NCBI RefSeq assembly: GCF_000966975.1
Contig: NZ_JZWV01000641.1
Location: 1 to 12,222 of the forward strand
From: Streptomyces katrae
Lineage (GTDB): Bacteria; Actinomycetota; Actinomycetes; Streptomycetales; Streptomycetaceae
Length of the DNA: 12,222 bases
Direction of reading: 5' to 3'
Shown piece by piece: positions 1-6,433 of this stretch. The first letter of the stretch is position 1, and the number at the start of each line of letters is the position of its first letter. The notes below the pieces were generated by a model. It worked only from the letters and a program-made list of their open reading frames with translations, searched no databases and was not told the DNA's origin. A program made the translations under genes and the position numbers.

Positions 1-366
1 AGTCACGGCCCAGGGCCACGGCTCCGCCGGGGAGGAGGGCCGGGTCAGGGCGGCGATGGCCACCGTCACGACCAGCTGCGTCCACCAGGCGGGGCGGGGG
101 CGGCTGAGGGCCAGGGCCAGGGGGACGATCCGGGCGACGGTCAGGGCCATCGCCGGGCCGTAGCCGAGGCGGTAGTGCTGGGCGAGGTCCAGGGTGCCGG
201 CGAAGTAGAGCGTCACCGCCAGGAGCCAGACCACCGCGGTCAGGGTCCGGTGCCCGCGCGGGCCGCCCGGGAAGGGGATCGACGGGCGTGCCAGGTCGCC
301 CCAGACCGCGGCGCCCGAGGCGGCGGGGAGGGACCGGAGTCGGCGGTCGGACGAGATGATCTTCAT
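1..366 (-). CDS. Membrane protein, probable sensor histidine kinase N-terminus (partial)
   Basis: This is an open frame of 122 codons running off the left edge with no stop, so the C-terminal part is missing. It starts at ATG 366 (MKIISSDRRL). After a short cytoplasmic N-terminus, two or three hydrophobic stretches are visible: about residues 43-58 (TAVVWLLAVTLYFAG), 71-87 (PAMALTVARIVPLALAL) and 96-107 (LVVTVAIAA). The last two are separated by SRPRPAWW. Actinobacterial sensor kinases of the NarL-type two-component systems usually begin with such short helices joined by Arg/Pro-rich turns. No H-box or ATPase domain lies in the window, so the kinase assignment is inference. It lies 41 bp downstream of the membrane gene at 408-1001, probably in the same transcript. 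No clear Shine-Dalgarno sequence precedes the ATG. Confidence 0.55.
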   Translation of the reverse strand, partial: MKIISSDRRLRSLPAASGAAVWGDLARPSIPFPGGPRGHRTLTAVVWLLAVTLYFAGTLDLAQHYRLGYGPAMALTVARIVPLALALSRPRPAWWTQLVVTVAIAALTRPSSPAEPWPWAVT

Positions 367-407
367 CGGGGGCCATCGTACGGCGCGATGCGCGGCGAGG
401 TCCGGGG

Positions 408-1001
408 TTATATCTGGTGGGTCCACGCGACGACCAGCATCATGCCGGCGGCGGAGGCGGCCGCGACCGCGAGGACGGGCCAGACGCCGACCCGGCGGCC
501 CCACATACCGCCCGCCAGCCGGGCGTGCAGCCGGTTCAGCGACCACAGGACGCCCAGCCCGACGACCGCGGACAGCAGGCCCACCCCGAAGTGCGCCAGC
601 CAGGCACCGGCCAGGGACGGTCCGCCCCACGCGTTGGTGTAGGGGCCGGCCTGGACCACGGGGTACAGCATCCCGCGCAGAACGAAGAGGACCTGCATCC
701 CGAGCGGGATCAGGGCCAGGAGCCCCAGCGGGAGGCAGAGCAACGAGTGCGCCAGCAGCCGCGCGCCACCAGGGCCCGCGTGACCGGCCCGGCCGGCCGC
801 GCCCAGCTCCCCGGAACGGGCCCACCACTGGCGTGCCGCGTCCGCCCGGCCGACGACCACGGCACCGGCCGTCCCCAGCACGGCCGGCAGGAGCAGGGCG
901 GCGTGACCGACACGGCGTACGAACCGCGACCGCAGGACGCCCGGGCGGGGCCGCGCCGCGCTGGCGGCGGTGGTGCGGTGGTGCGGTGCGATGGCAGCCA
1001 T
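408..1001 (-). CDS. Small polytopic membrane protein upstream of the kinase-like gene
   Basis: This is a 197-aa protein beginning MAAIAPHHRT at ATG 1001, preceded by a GGGGAAGAG ribosome site. A longer frame to 1076 has no ribosome site and adds a non-conserved-looking tail, so the shorter start was chosen. About four hydrophobic segments are seen: AALLLPAVLGTAGAVVV near the start, CLPLGLLALIPLGMQVLFVL in the middle, FGVGLLSAVVGLGVLW, and VLAVAAASAAGMMLVV at the C-terminus. A conserved-looking loop, PYTNAWGGPSLAGAWLAHF, sits between helices two and three. I recall similar WGGP loops in membrane modules linked to Streptomyces sensor kinases, but I cannot name the family firmly. The gene order suggests a membrane partner or sensing subunit of the downstream kinase-like protein. 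Confidence 0.7.
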   Translation of the reverse strand: MAAIAPHHRTTAASAARPRPGVLRSRFVRRVGHAALLLPAVLGTAGAVVVGRADAARQWWARSGELGAAGRAGHAGPGGARLLAHSLLCLPLGLLALIPLGMQVLFVLRGMLYPVVQAGPYTNAWGGPSLAGAWLAHFGVGLLSAVVGLGVLWSLNRLHARLAGGMWGRRVGVWPVLAVAAASAAGMMLVVAWTHQI

Positions 1002-1085
1002 GGTCTCTTCCCCACTCGCCCGTCCGCCGACACAAGAAAATCTAGGAGCCGGCCCCCACCCGCCGCGTCCCTCCACAGCGCCAAC

Positions 1086-1115
1086 CCCGACCCCCTACCG
1101 CGGTAGGGGGTCGGG
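1086..1115. promoter_or_regulatory. Perfect 30-bp palindrome between divergent genes
   Basis: The left arm CCCGACCCCCTACCG is followed directly by its exact reverse complement CGGTAGGGGGTCGGG, centred between 1100 and 1101. It lies 85 bp upstream of the minus-strand membrane/kinase pair and 68 bp upstream of the plus-strand gene at 1184. The position between two divergent starts argues for an operator (possibly for the response regulator of the adjacent kinase) rather than a terminator. There is no loop longer than the arms allow and no T-tract. No known consensus was matched. Confidence 0.5.
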
Positions 1116-1183
1116 TTGCTCCGTGCGGGCCATGCCCGGCGTCCCCGGGGCTACCGGGTGCCGCGACGGGGCACCTGTGGGCC

Positions 1184-1657
1184 GTGACAGAACACAAGAA
1201 CCACCGGTACGCGGTCGCCGTCACCCGCCGGGACGACCGCTGGCACTGCACACGGCTGGACCGCACCGCGCTCACCGGTCTGGACGAGGCGATCATCGCG
1301 GTGCGCGGCGACGGGACCTCCGGGACGGTGTACGGCTTCTTCAACGCGGACGAGGCGTTCTTCCTGGTCCTGCGCTCCACACCGGCCGGGACGGGCCTGC
1401 TCCTGTCGGACGCCCGCGCCGTACACCGGCACACCCTCGCCGCCCAGGTGCTGGACGTGCTGGGCACCGAAGCGCCCGACGAGGACGCGCCGGGCCCGCA
1501 GCCGGCCGGGGACCTGGGGATCGTCGCCGACCTGGGCCTCTCCGCCACCGGCATGCAGGCCGTGCTGGACCGGCCCGGCGCCCTGCCCCACGACCAGCTG
1601 CTGACGATCGCCGAACGGTGCGGATTCGCCGCCGAGTTCGAACGTGTCAGGCGCTGA
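1184..1657 (+). CDS. tRNA adenosine deaminase-associated protein-like
   Basis: This is a 157-aa soluble acidic protein starting at GTG 1184 (MTEHKNHRYA). It has the layout I associate with the actinobacterial 'tRNA adenosine deaminase-associated protein': an N-terminal beta-rich part in which a YGFFNADEAFFLVLR segment is followed by LLLSDARAVHRHTLAAQVLDVLG. A low-complexity acidic/Pro linker (about residues 99-110) comes next, then a C-terminal LGIVADLGLSATGMQAVL...LPHDQLLTIAERCGFAAEFERVR motif. The usual partner, the tadA deaminase gene, is not beside it here, so this may be a second copy with its own role. The molecular function of the family is not known to me. It lies divergent to the membrane/kinase pair across a palindrome. 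Confidence 0.7.
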   Translation: MTEHKNHRYAVAVTRRDDRWHCTRLDRTALTGLDEAIIAVRGDGTSGTVYGFFNADEAFFLVLRSTPAGTGLLLSDARAVHRHTLAAQVLDVLGTEAPDEDAPGPQPAGDLGIVADLGLSATGMQAVLDRPGALPHDQLLTIAERCGFAAEFERVRR

Positions 1658-1758
1658 GGCCGGACCCCGTACCGGCGTGGCCCGCCGGGGGGGGGAGGAG
1701 GCCCGTCCAGTCGTGACGGATCCCTCACGGCCCGTCAGCCGCCCGCCCCTATCGGCCG

Positions 1759-1787
1759 GGTGGCGTCGCGACGGCCGGGACGCCACC
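1759..1787 (+). terminator. Hairpin upstream of the ligase gene
   Basis: A 9-bp perfect inverted repeat, GGTGGCGTC (1759-1767) and GACGCCACC (1779-1787), encloses an 11-nt loop. It falls 100 bp after the stop of the 1184-1657 gene and 35 bp before the chosen start of the ligase. It could end the upstream transcript, although no T-tract follows, or act as an operator. Confidence 0.35.
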
Positions 1788-1822
1788 TCCCCGACCGGCA
1801 CCGGCTGTGCCACGATGGCCGG

Positions 1823-3022
1823 GTGACCCGTGAACAGTCGCCACAGACGATCCCGGAGATCCCAGGTCCGGCCGCCACGGCCGCGGCGTCGTCCCCCGCC
1901 GGGCGCGCGGGAAGACCACCGCTGACGGTCGGCGCCGAAGAGGAGTACCTCCTGGTCGACCCCGTGACACGGGAGTTGAGGCCGGAGGCGCCGAAGGTCG
2001 TGGCCGAGGCCGCCGTCGAACTCGGGGACCGGGTGACCACCGAGATCACGGGCTACCAGGTCGAGGTACGGACCGACCCGCATTCCGGCCTGGGCCGGTT
2101 CGCCGAGCAGGTGCGGTCGATGCGGGCGGCCGTGGTGCGCGCCGCCGCCCGCCACGGACTCGGCGTGATCTCCAGCGGCACACCGGTCCTGCCGCAGCCG
2201 CTGCCGCCGCCGCTGACCGAAGGGGACCGCTACGCCAGGAGCGCGGCCGAGTTCGGCGCCCTCGACGACGAACAGAGCATCTGCGCCTGCCACCTCCACA
2301 TCGGTATCCCCGACCTGGAGACCGCCCTCCAGGTCAGCAACCACCTGCGCCCCCGGCTCCCGGCCCTGATCGCGCTGGCGGCCAATTCCCCGTTCTGGCA
2401 GGGCCGCGACACCGGGTACACGAGCTGGCGCACGCTGGCCTGGGCCCGCTGGCCGGCCGCGGGCCCTCCCCCGTACCTCACCTCGCGCACCCACTTCGAG
2501 GGGCTCGTCTCCGGGCTCACCGCCACCGGGGGGATCATGGACCGGGGCGGGCTGTACTGGGACATCAGGCCTTCGCACCACGCCCCCACCATCGAGATCC
2601 GGGTCGCCGACGCCATGGCCACCGCGCAGGACACGGTGCTGCTCGCCGCGGTCGTCAGAGCTCTCGTCGACACCGCCCTGACCGACATCGAAGCCGGCCG
2701 GCCCGCCTTCCGGCCGGACCCCGAGATGCTGCGCGCCGCCTGCTGGCGCGCCGCCCGCGACGGCCTGGGCGGCCAGGCCGTCGATCTGCGCGGACACCGG
2801 CTCGTCCCCGCGACCACCCTCGTCGAGGAGCTGCTGGCCGACCTCCGCCCGGCCCTGCGGCGGCACGGCGACCTGGAGACCGCCGGTGCGGGCTGGTCCG
2901 TACTGCGCACGGCCGGCGGCGGGGCGGACCGCCAACGGGCCGCCCACCGGGACCGGGGTGGTCCCGCCGGGGTCGTGGACTACCTGATGCACGCCATGAC
3001 CGCCCCCGATGCCGGCTCCTGA
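1823..3022 (+). CDS. Carboxylate-amine ligase, GCS2 family (YbdK type)
   Basis: This is a 399-aa protein of the glutamate-cysteine ligase 2 family, ATP-dependent enzymes joining glutamate-like carboxylates to amines. Family motifs appear in order: VGAEEEYLLVDP (about residue 35), TTEITGYQVEVRTDPH, ALDDEQSICACHLHIGIPD, ANSPFWQGRDTGYTSWR and, near residue 255, YWDIRPSHH followed by PTIEIRVAD. E. coli YbdK has weak glutamate-cysteine ligase activity, but actinobacteria use mycothiol, so the true substrate here is open. GTG 1823 is preferred. A -10-like CACGAT at 1811-1816 sits seven bases upstream, fitting a leaderless transcript. A longer frame from GTG 1760 would start inside the hairpin at 1759-1787 and adds a basic tail unlike the family. 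It converges with the gene at 3042-3470, with only 19 bp between the stops. Confidence 0.88.
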   Translation: MTREQSPQTIPEIPGPAATAAASSPAGRAGRPPLTVGAEEEYLLVDPVTRELRPEAPKVVAEAAVELGDRVTTEITGYQVEVRTDPHSGLGRFAEQVRSMRAAVVRAAARHGLGVISSGTPVLPQPLPPPLTEGDRYARSAAEFGALDDEQSICACHLHIGIPDLETALQVSNHLRPRLPALIALAANSPFWQGRDTGYTSWRTLAWARWPAAGPPPYLTSRTHFEGLVSGLTATGGIMDRGGLYWDIRPSHHAPTIEIRVADAMATAQDTVLLAAVVRALVDTALTDIEAGRPAFRPDPEMLRAACWRAARDGLGGQAVDLRGHRLVPATTLVEELLADLRPALRRHGDLETAGAGWSVLRTAGGGADRQRAAHRDRGGPAGVVDYLMHAMTAPDAGS

Positions 3023-3041
3023 CCGGGACCTCCCGGCGGCG

Positions 3042-3470
3042 TCAGCCCGCACCGGGCGGGACGGGGATGTGGGCGTGCACGGTTTTGCCGCCCTCCGGCG
3101 TAGGACGGACGTCCACCCGCGAGCACAGCCACCGCACGAGCGGCCAGCCGTACCCGCCGGTCGCTCCCGTGGGGTCGGCCCGGCGGCCGCGCGGCGGGGC
3201 GGGGTTGGAGTCGGTCACATCGATGTCCAGCCCCCCGGCCGACCAGACGACGTCCAGCCCGCACGGGCCGGGGGCGTACTTCACCGCGTTGGTCACCAGT
3301 TCGCTGGCGACCAGCAGCGCGGCCTCCCGGACCGCCGTCGGCACCGGTCGCCCGTCGGCACCGGCCTCCTCCGCCAGACTGCGGACCTCCCGACGGGCCC
3401 GGGCGGGCGCACCGCCTCCTTCGCACCGGCAGTGTCGTCGCAGCGGGCGGAGCGTTCCGGACTCCGACAT
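3042..3470 (-). CDS. ATP-binding protein, RsbW-like anti-sigma/regulatory kinase
   Basis: This is a 142-aa stand-alone GHKL ATPase domain of the HATPase_c_2 type, starting MSESGTLRPL at ATG 3470. The N-box is ELVTNAVKYAPG (about residues 57-68), the G1 box is LDIDVTDSNP and the G2 box is GGYGWPLV, followed by a closing KTVHAHIPVP strand. The family includes RsbW/SpoIIAB anti-sigma kinases; Streptomyces has many orphan copies whose partners are unknown. No sigma factor or anti-anti-sigma gene lies beside it. The N-terminal 25 residues are Arg/Cys-rich with HCRCEGG; whether that is functional cannot be told. The ribosome site is weak (GGGGTGA). Confidence 0.85.
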   Translation of the reverse strand: MSESGTLRPLRRHCRCEGGGAPARARREVRSLAEEAGADGRPVPTAVREAALLVASELVTNAVKYAPGPCGLDVVWSAGGLDIDVTDSNPAPPRGRRADPTGATGGYGWPLVRWLCSRVDVRPTPEGGKTVHAHIPVPPGAG

Positions 3471-3561
3471 GCTCGATCACCCCAGCCGTACGAAGTTCAC
3501 TGCCGACCCGGCGCCTTCCCCGGTCCCCGCCCCGTATGCCACCCGGATCGATTCGGGCCGT

Positions 3562-4725
3562 TCAGGCCCCACGGCCGGCCACGGCCCGGTCGACCACCGG
3601 CGAGGCGAGGGCCCGGGCCACGCGCTGCTGGTGGAGCAGTTCGGCCGCCAGCTCCGGCGGACAGGCGGCCAGCGGTGTGGCCGCCGGGCGGGCGGGCGGC
3701 TCGTCGCGGGCCTTGGCCGCGAGGGCGGCCCGGAGCTGGGCGGCCTCGACCACGGCGGCCGTCTGCTCCCCGCCCAGGCCGGCCCGGCCCGCTTCCCGGC
3801 GGGCCGCCCCGGCGACGTCCTCGTCCATCCAGGTGCGCAGCTCCCACTGGGCGTCGCGGATCTCGATCAGCGTGCGGTAGAGCCGGGTGCGCAGGTCCGC
3901 GCCGCGTCCCATCGGGATGACGGGGCCGGGCACCTGTGCGGTCAGGGTGCGGTGCAGCGGCATGAGGATCCGGTGCGCGCGCCGGTACCGGATCCGGTCG
4001 GCGGCGGCGGTGAGGTGCGGGCCCCAGTCCGGCAGGATCCAGCCGACCGTCTGGGTGCACACGGCCATGGCCACCCCGATCTGGGCGGCCGGTTCCCATG
4101 CGTGCCCCGTGCCGCCGAACTGGGCGGCGACGATGCCGGCGAGGCGGCTCACCGAGTAGCAGAGGGAGAACGGCAGCGAGAGGGCGACCAGCCGCAGCCC
4201 TCGGCGCAGCCAGGGCGACGGGGCGATCCGGCAGTACCGCCAGCCCATGACGCCGACGCCGATCTGGGTGAGGGTGAACGCGGCCAGGTAGACGGCCAGG
4301 TAGGCCGGTGTGTAGTGGGCCCGTACGACGGCGAAGTCGTCGGGGGACTCGCCGTGCGCGGCGGCCTCGAAGAAGAGCACCACCATGGCGGCCAGTACCA
4401 CGCCCAGCAGCACGATCCGGGGGACGGCCGCACGGCGGGCGGTCGCGGGCGACCGCGTGAGGCTGAGGAGGACCAGCTGCTGGCAGACGCTCAGCGCGAT
4501 CACCGCGCTCTGGGAGAGGAGGCCGGAGAAGTTCTCGATGCCGACGGCCCGGCTGACCGCCACCCAGACGGCCGGGGTGGAGACGGTGAAGATCACGACG
4601 AGGAAGAAGAAGCTGCCGATGAGGGCGAGCTGGGCCGCCGAGCGGTCCGTGCGCAGCACGCGCGCCTTGTAGAGCAGGGCGAGGAGGGCGACGGCGGCGC
4701 ACAGGGGGTAGAGGATGTCGTTGAT
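3562..4725 (-). CDS. MAB_1171c-type seven-helix membrane protein, probable AUC start
   Basis: This is a 387-aa membrane protein. Seven hydrophobic helices are visible, beginning with LYPLCAAVALLALLY, then IGSFFFLVVIFTVS, VIALSVCQQLVLLSL, IVLLGVVLAAMVVLFF, YLAVYLAAFTLTQIGVGVM, VALSLPFSLCYSVSRLAGIV and VAMAVCTQTVGWILP. A cytoplasmic C-terminal part of about 160 residues follows, with RTRLYRTLIEIRDAQWELR, the pattern of the DUF6545 region of the 'MAB_1171c family putative transporter'. These proteins are commonly encoded after an XRE regulator and an ImmA-type protein in actinobacteria, as here; function unproven. The first canonical in-frame start is GTG 4659, which would delete helix one. Upstream, ATC 4725 sits six bases after AAGGA, hence the proposed AUC start. 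A sequence error is the alternative. Confidence 0.8.
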   Translation of the reverse strand: MNDILYPLCAAVALLALLYKARVLRTDRSAAQLALIGSFFFLVVIFTVSTPAVWVAVSRAVGIENFSGLLSQSAVIALSVCQQLVLLSLTRSPATARRAAVPRIVLLGVVLAAMVVLFFEAAAHGESPDDFAVVRAHYTPAYLAVYLAAFTLTQIGVGVMGWRYCRIAPSPWLRRGLRLVALSLPFSLCYSVSRLAGIVAAQFGGTGHAWEPAAQIGVAMAVCTQTVGWILPDWGPHLTAAADRIRYRRAHRILMPLHRTLTAQVPGPVIPMGRGADLRTRLYRTLIEIRDAQWELRTWMDEDVAGAARREAGRAGLGGEQTAAVVEAAQLRAALAAKARDEPPARPAATPLAACPPELAAELLHQQRVARALASPVVDRAVAGRGA

Positions 4726-4771
4726 GTGCGTTCCTTGGTTCCTTGGTCTTCTCCGGCGGGCCCGGTCCCGT

Positions 4772-5347
4772 TCAGTCCTCGGCGCCGGGGTGCCCCGGCG
4801 GTCCCAGTACGGCGAGCCGTGCGACGAGCTCGTGGGCCTCGGGCGGTACGGGCCGGTCGCGGCAGACCGTCCAGGAGCTGAGCCGGCGGCCGATCAGCGA
4901 GCCGACCAGCTCCGCCTCGATCTCGGCCTCGGAATCGGTGTGTCCGCGCCCCAGGACGCGGCGTACCAGCCCGGGGTCGAGGGACGGGAGGAGCAGCCGG
5001 GACACCTCGGCGGCCAGCACCGGTGAGGTGTCGTGGTCGCACACGAGGTGACCGATCTCGTGCAGCACGACCTGGTGCTGGTGGATGGGGGCGAGCCGCT
5101 CCTCCAGGAAGACGTAGTCGTTGCGGTCGGTCGCCACCCACAGGCCGTGCGGGCTGCCGGTGGGAAGGGCCGTGGGGAGGACCAGCAGCGGGCGTCCGCG
5201 CCGGGCGCCGACGTGCTCGCAGACTTCCTCGATCGTCATCTTCCGGCGCGCGGGCAGGGCGAGTTCACGCAGCCGCTCCTCACACCGCCGTTCCAGAGGG
5301 GTCCGTCCGGGTCCGCGGGCTCCGATGAGCCGGCGCACGACGTTCAC
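4772..5347 (-). CDS. ImmA/IrrE-type HExxH metalloprotein
   Basis: This is a protein of about 191 aa with the zinc motif HEIGH in QVVLHEIGHLVCDH and a downstream IEAELVGSLIGRRL segment whose glutamates could supply the third ligand. This is the M78/ImmA-IrrE layout; members cleave or antagonise phage-type repressors, often the XRE protein encoded next to them. Here the XRE gene is immediately upstream and the MAB_1171c-type membrane gene follows 46 bp downstream, so the three form a cassette. The start is uncertain. The frame is open to TTG 5428, but GTG 5347 (VNVVRRLIGARG) fits the usual length and overlaps the stop of a short, well-primed ORF (5344-5385). GTG 5338 is another choice. Its likely job is to relieve or tune the EspR-like regulator, by inference only. 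Confidence 0.8.
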   Translation of the reverse strand: MNVVRRLIGARGPGRTPLERRCEERLRELALPARRKMTIEEVCEHVGARRGRPLLVLPTALPTGSPHGLWVATDRNDYVFLEERLAPIHQHQVVLHEIGHLVCDHDTSPVLAAEVSRLLLPSLDPGLVRRVLGRGHTDSEAEIEAELVGSLIGRRLSSWTVCRDRPVPPEAHELVARLAVLGPPGHPGAED

Positions 5348-5385
5348 CGGCCGACGGCCGTGGCCGGCGACTGGGCATGGTTCAC
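5344..5385 (-). CDS. Possible 13-aa leader ORF overlapping the ImmA-type start
   Basis: GTG 5385 begins a 13-codon frame, MNHAQSPATAVGR, ending in TGA 5344-5346, which overlaps the GTG start of the ImmA-type gene as GTGA. An excellent ribosome site, GGGGGAG (5398-5392), sits six bases upstream, whereas the ImmA-type start itself has none. It may therefore load ribosomes for the downstream gene by coupling. Only position and signals support it. Confidence 0.3.
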   Translation of the reverse strand: MNHAQSPATAVGR

Positions 5386-5535
5386 GTAGGACTCCCCCGC
5401 TGAGCTCGACATATGGATCCAAACACAACGATCCGGCCGAGGACAGGCCAATTCCCGCCAGTTCGGCATTCCGGACAGCTACCTCCGGAGAACGAACGCG
5501 GATGGGGGCGGAGTTCCGCGGCTTCGGGGCGCCGC

Positions 5536-5979
5536 TCAGGGGGCGGGGTCGTCCAGCGGGGGTTCCGGGAGGCCCTCCAGTTCACGGACCCGTTCGATCA
5601 CGTCGTTGATGGAGCGCAGGCTCCTCTCGGAGAGGCCGGCGGTACGCAGGGCCATCCGCCGGACCTGGGCGTCCCGCAGCGCCATGAGCAGGGCGAGTTC
5701 GGCACCGACGCTCTCGGCCACCTCGTCGTCGAAGAAGTACGCGGCCGGGACGCCGAAGAACTTGGCGAGGCCTTCGAGGTGACGGAGGGTCGGGTTGTCG
5801 CGCTGCCCCTTGCGCAGCAGCCAGATGTAGCTGCCGGAGATGGGGATGCCGTCGGCCGTGATGGCCCGCGCCACGTCCTCGACGCTGTAGGGCCCCCGTC
5901 CGGCCGGGACCACGTGGGCGAACAGGTGGTTCAGCTTGTCCGCCAGCGACCTCGGCGGCCCTTCCTGCTGTTCGGCCAT
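5536..5979 (-). CDS. EspR-like XRE-family transcriptional regulator
   Basis: This is a 147-aa protein starting MAEQQEGPPR at ATG 5979, with GGAGG six bases upstream; a longer frame to 6015 has no ribosome site. The N-terminal half reads LADKLNHLFAHVVPAGRGPYS, then VEDVARAITADGIPISGSYIWLLRKGQRDNPTLRHLEGLAKFFGVPAAYFFDDE. That is a helix-turn-helix closely resembling mycobacterial EspR (same PPGRGP, YLSQLR-G-R-NP and AAYF-DDE pattern, from memory). The C-terminal half (ALRDAQVRRMALRTAGLSERSLRSINDVIERVRELEG) matches the EspR dimerisation region. EspR is a nucleoid-associated regulator that binds several sites and bridges DNA. The gene is divergent from the peptide cluster, and repeated octamers fill the shared intergenic region, so it probably controls the cluster and itself. 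Confidence 0.88.
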   Translation of the reverse strand: MAEQQEGPPRSLADKLNHLFAHVVPAGRGPYSVEDVARAITADGIPISGSYIWLLRKGQRDNPTLRHLEGLAKFFGVPAAYFFDDEVAESVGAELALLMALRDAQVRRMALRTAGLSERSLRSINDVIERVRELEGLPEPPLDDPAP

Positions 5980-6015
5980 GATGCGCCTCCATCCTCGGGC
6001 GCACCCTACCACCAC

Positions 6016-6023
6016 ACTGGTGT
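6016..6023 (+). promoter_or_regulatory. Candidate operator octamer ACTGGTGT near the regulator gene
   Basis: The octamer ACTGGTGT lies 37 bp upstream of the EspR-like start. It recurs exactly at 6096-6103 and, inverted, at 6127-6134. It would be a natural autoregulatory site; this is inferred from repetition only. Confidence 0.45.
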
Positions 6024-6055
6024 AATAGACGGCGCTTATCAGCCATCCACATCAG

Positions 6056-6085
6056 TTGACGCACCGCTCGATCTCGGCCTAGCAT
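6056..6085 (+). promoter_or_regulatory. Promoter of the linaridin-like operon
   Basis: TTGACG (6056-6061) and TAGCAT (6080-6085) are separated by 18 bp, close to the Streptomyces HrdB-type consensus. A start point near 6092 would give a leader of about 100 nt before the first precursor gene. The -35 lies within CAGTTGACG (6053-6061), a 9-mer repeated at 6131-6139 inside the operator repeat. Confidence 0.6.
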
Positions 6086-6092
6086 CCCGGCA

Positions 6093-6137
6093 TCAACTGG
6101 TGTTCGATTCGGCCACACGGCGCTCAACACCAGTTGA
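6093..6137. promoter_or_regulatory. Inverted-repeat operator in the operon leader
   Basis: TCAACTGGTGTT (6093-6104) and AACACCAGTTGA (6126-6137) form a perfect 12-bp inverted repeat with a 21-bp spacer, about three helical turns centre to centre. It lies just downstream of the predicted transcription start, where a bound dimeric regulator would block initiation. The divergent EspR-like protein is the obvious candidate. Confidence 0.6.
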
Positions 6138-6195
6138 CGATCGATCGAGGTTCCACGCATTCGTTCCGGCACGACCAACCGAAAGGAAATGCCCC

Positions 6196-6393
6196 ATGGC
6201 CAAGATCGCGGCCTTCATGAACGAGCAGGAGATGGGCCCCATCACCGAATCCGTGGTCAACCGTGACGGCACCCCCGTCATGGCCACCCCGGCGGCGGTC
6301 GTCGCGGTCCCCGCCTCCGTCAAGATCACCGCGGCGGTCGTCGCCTTCACCGTTCCGGTCGGCGCCTACGTCGCCGGCCGCGTAGTGAACTGA
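6196..6393 (+). CDS. linA: Linaridin-type precursor peptide 1
   Basis: This is a 65-aa peptide from ATG 6196, with AAGGAA seven bases upstream. A hydrophilic leader (residues 1-25, acidic, with ITESVVNRDG at 16-25) is followed by TPVMATPAAVVAVP (26-39) and a hydrophobic Ala/Val tail ending VGAYVAGRVVN. TPVMATPA closely matches the TPAMATPA around the leader/core junction of the cypemycin precursor (recalled from the literature), where cleavage precedes ATPA. By analogy the core would be residues 30-65, with Thr31, Thr45, Thr52 and Ser41 available for dehydration. It has no cysteine, so an aminovinyl-cysteine ring cannot form and a legonaridin-like linear product is expected. First gene of the operon, behind promoter 6056-6085. 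Confidence 0.82.
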   Translation: MAKIAAFMNEQEMGPITESVVNRDGTPVMATPAAVVAVPASVKITAAVVAFTVPVGAYVAGRVVN

Positions 6394-6433
6394 CCCCGCC
6401 CCTTCCCCACTCCGACACAGGGAGATCCAGGAA

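Noticed and set aside
1687..1695. Run of nine G
   Set aside because: A homopolymer in a GC-rich intergenic region with no associated signal; perhaps only a sequencing risk.
1151..3052. Long 633-codon minus-strand open frame
   Set aside because: It runs antisense to the deaminase-associated and ligase genes, with Gly/Arg/Pro-rich composition and no motif; a shadow of GC-rich coding DNA.
3067..4881. Long 604-codon plus-strand open frame
   Set aside because: It is antisense to the ATP-binding and seven-helix membrane genes, both with recognisable motifs; its own translation is low-complexity.
5348..5428. TTG 5428 start for the ImmA-type protein
   Set aside because: No ribosome site precedes it and the added 27 residues do not resemble the family; GTG 5347 or 5338 is more likely.
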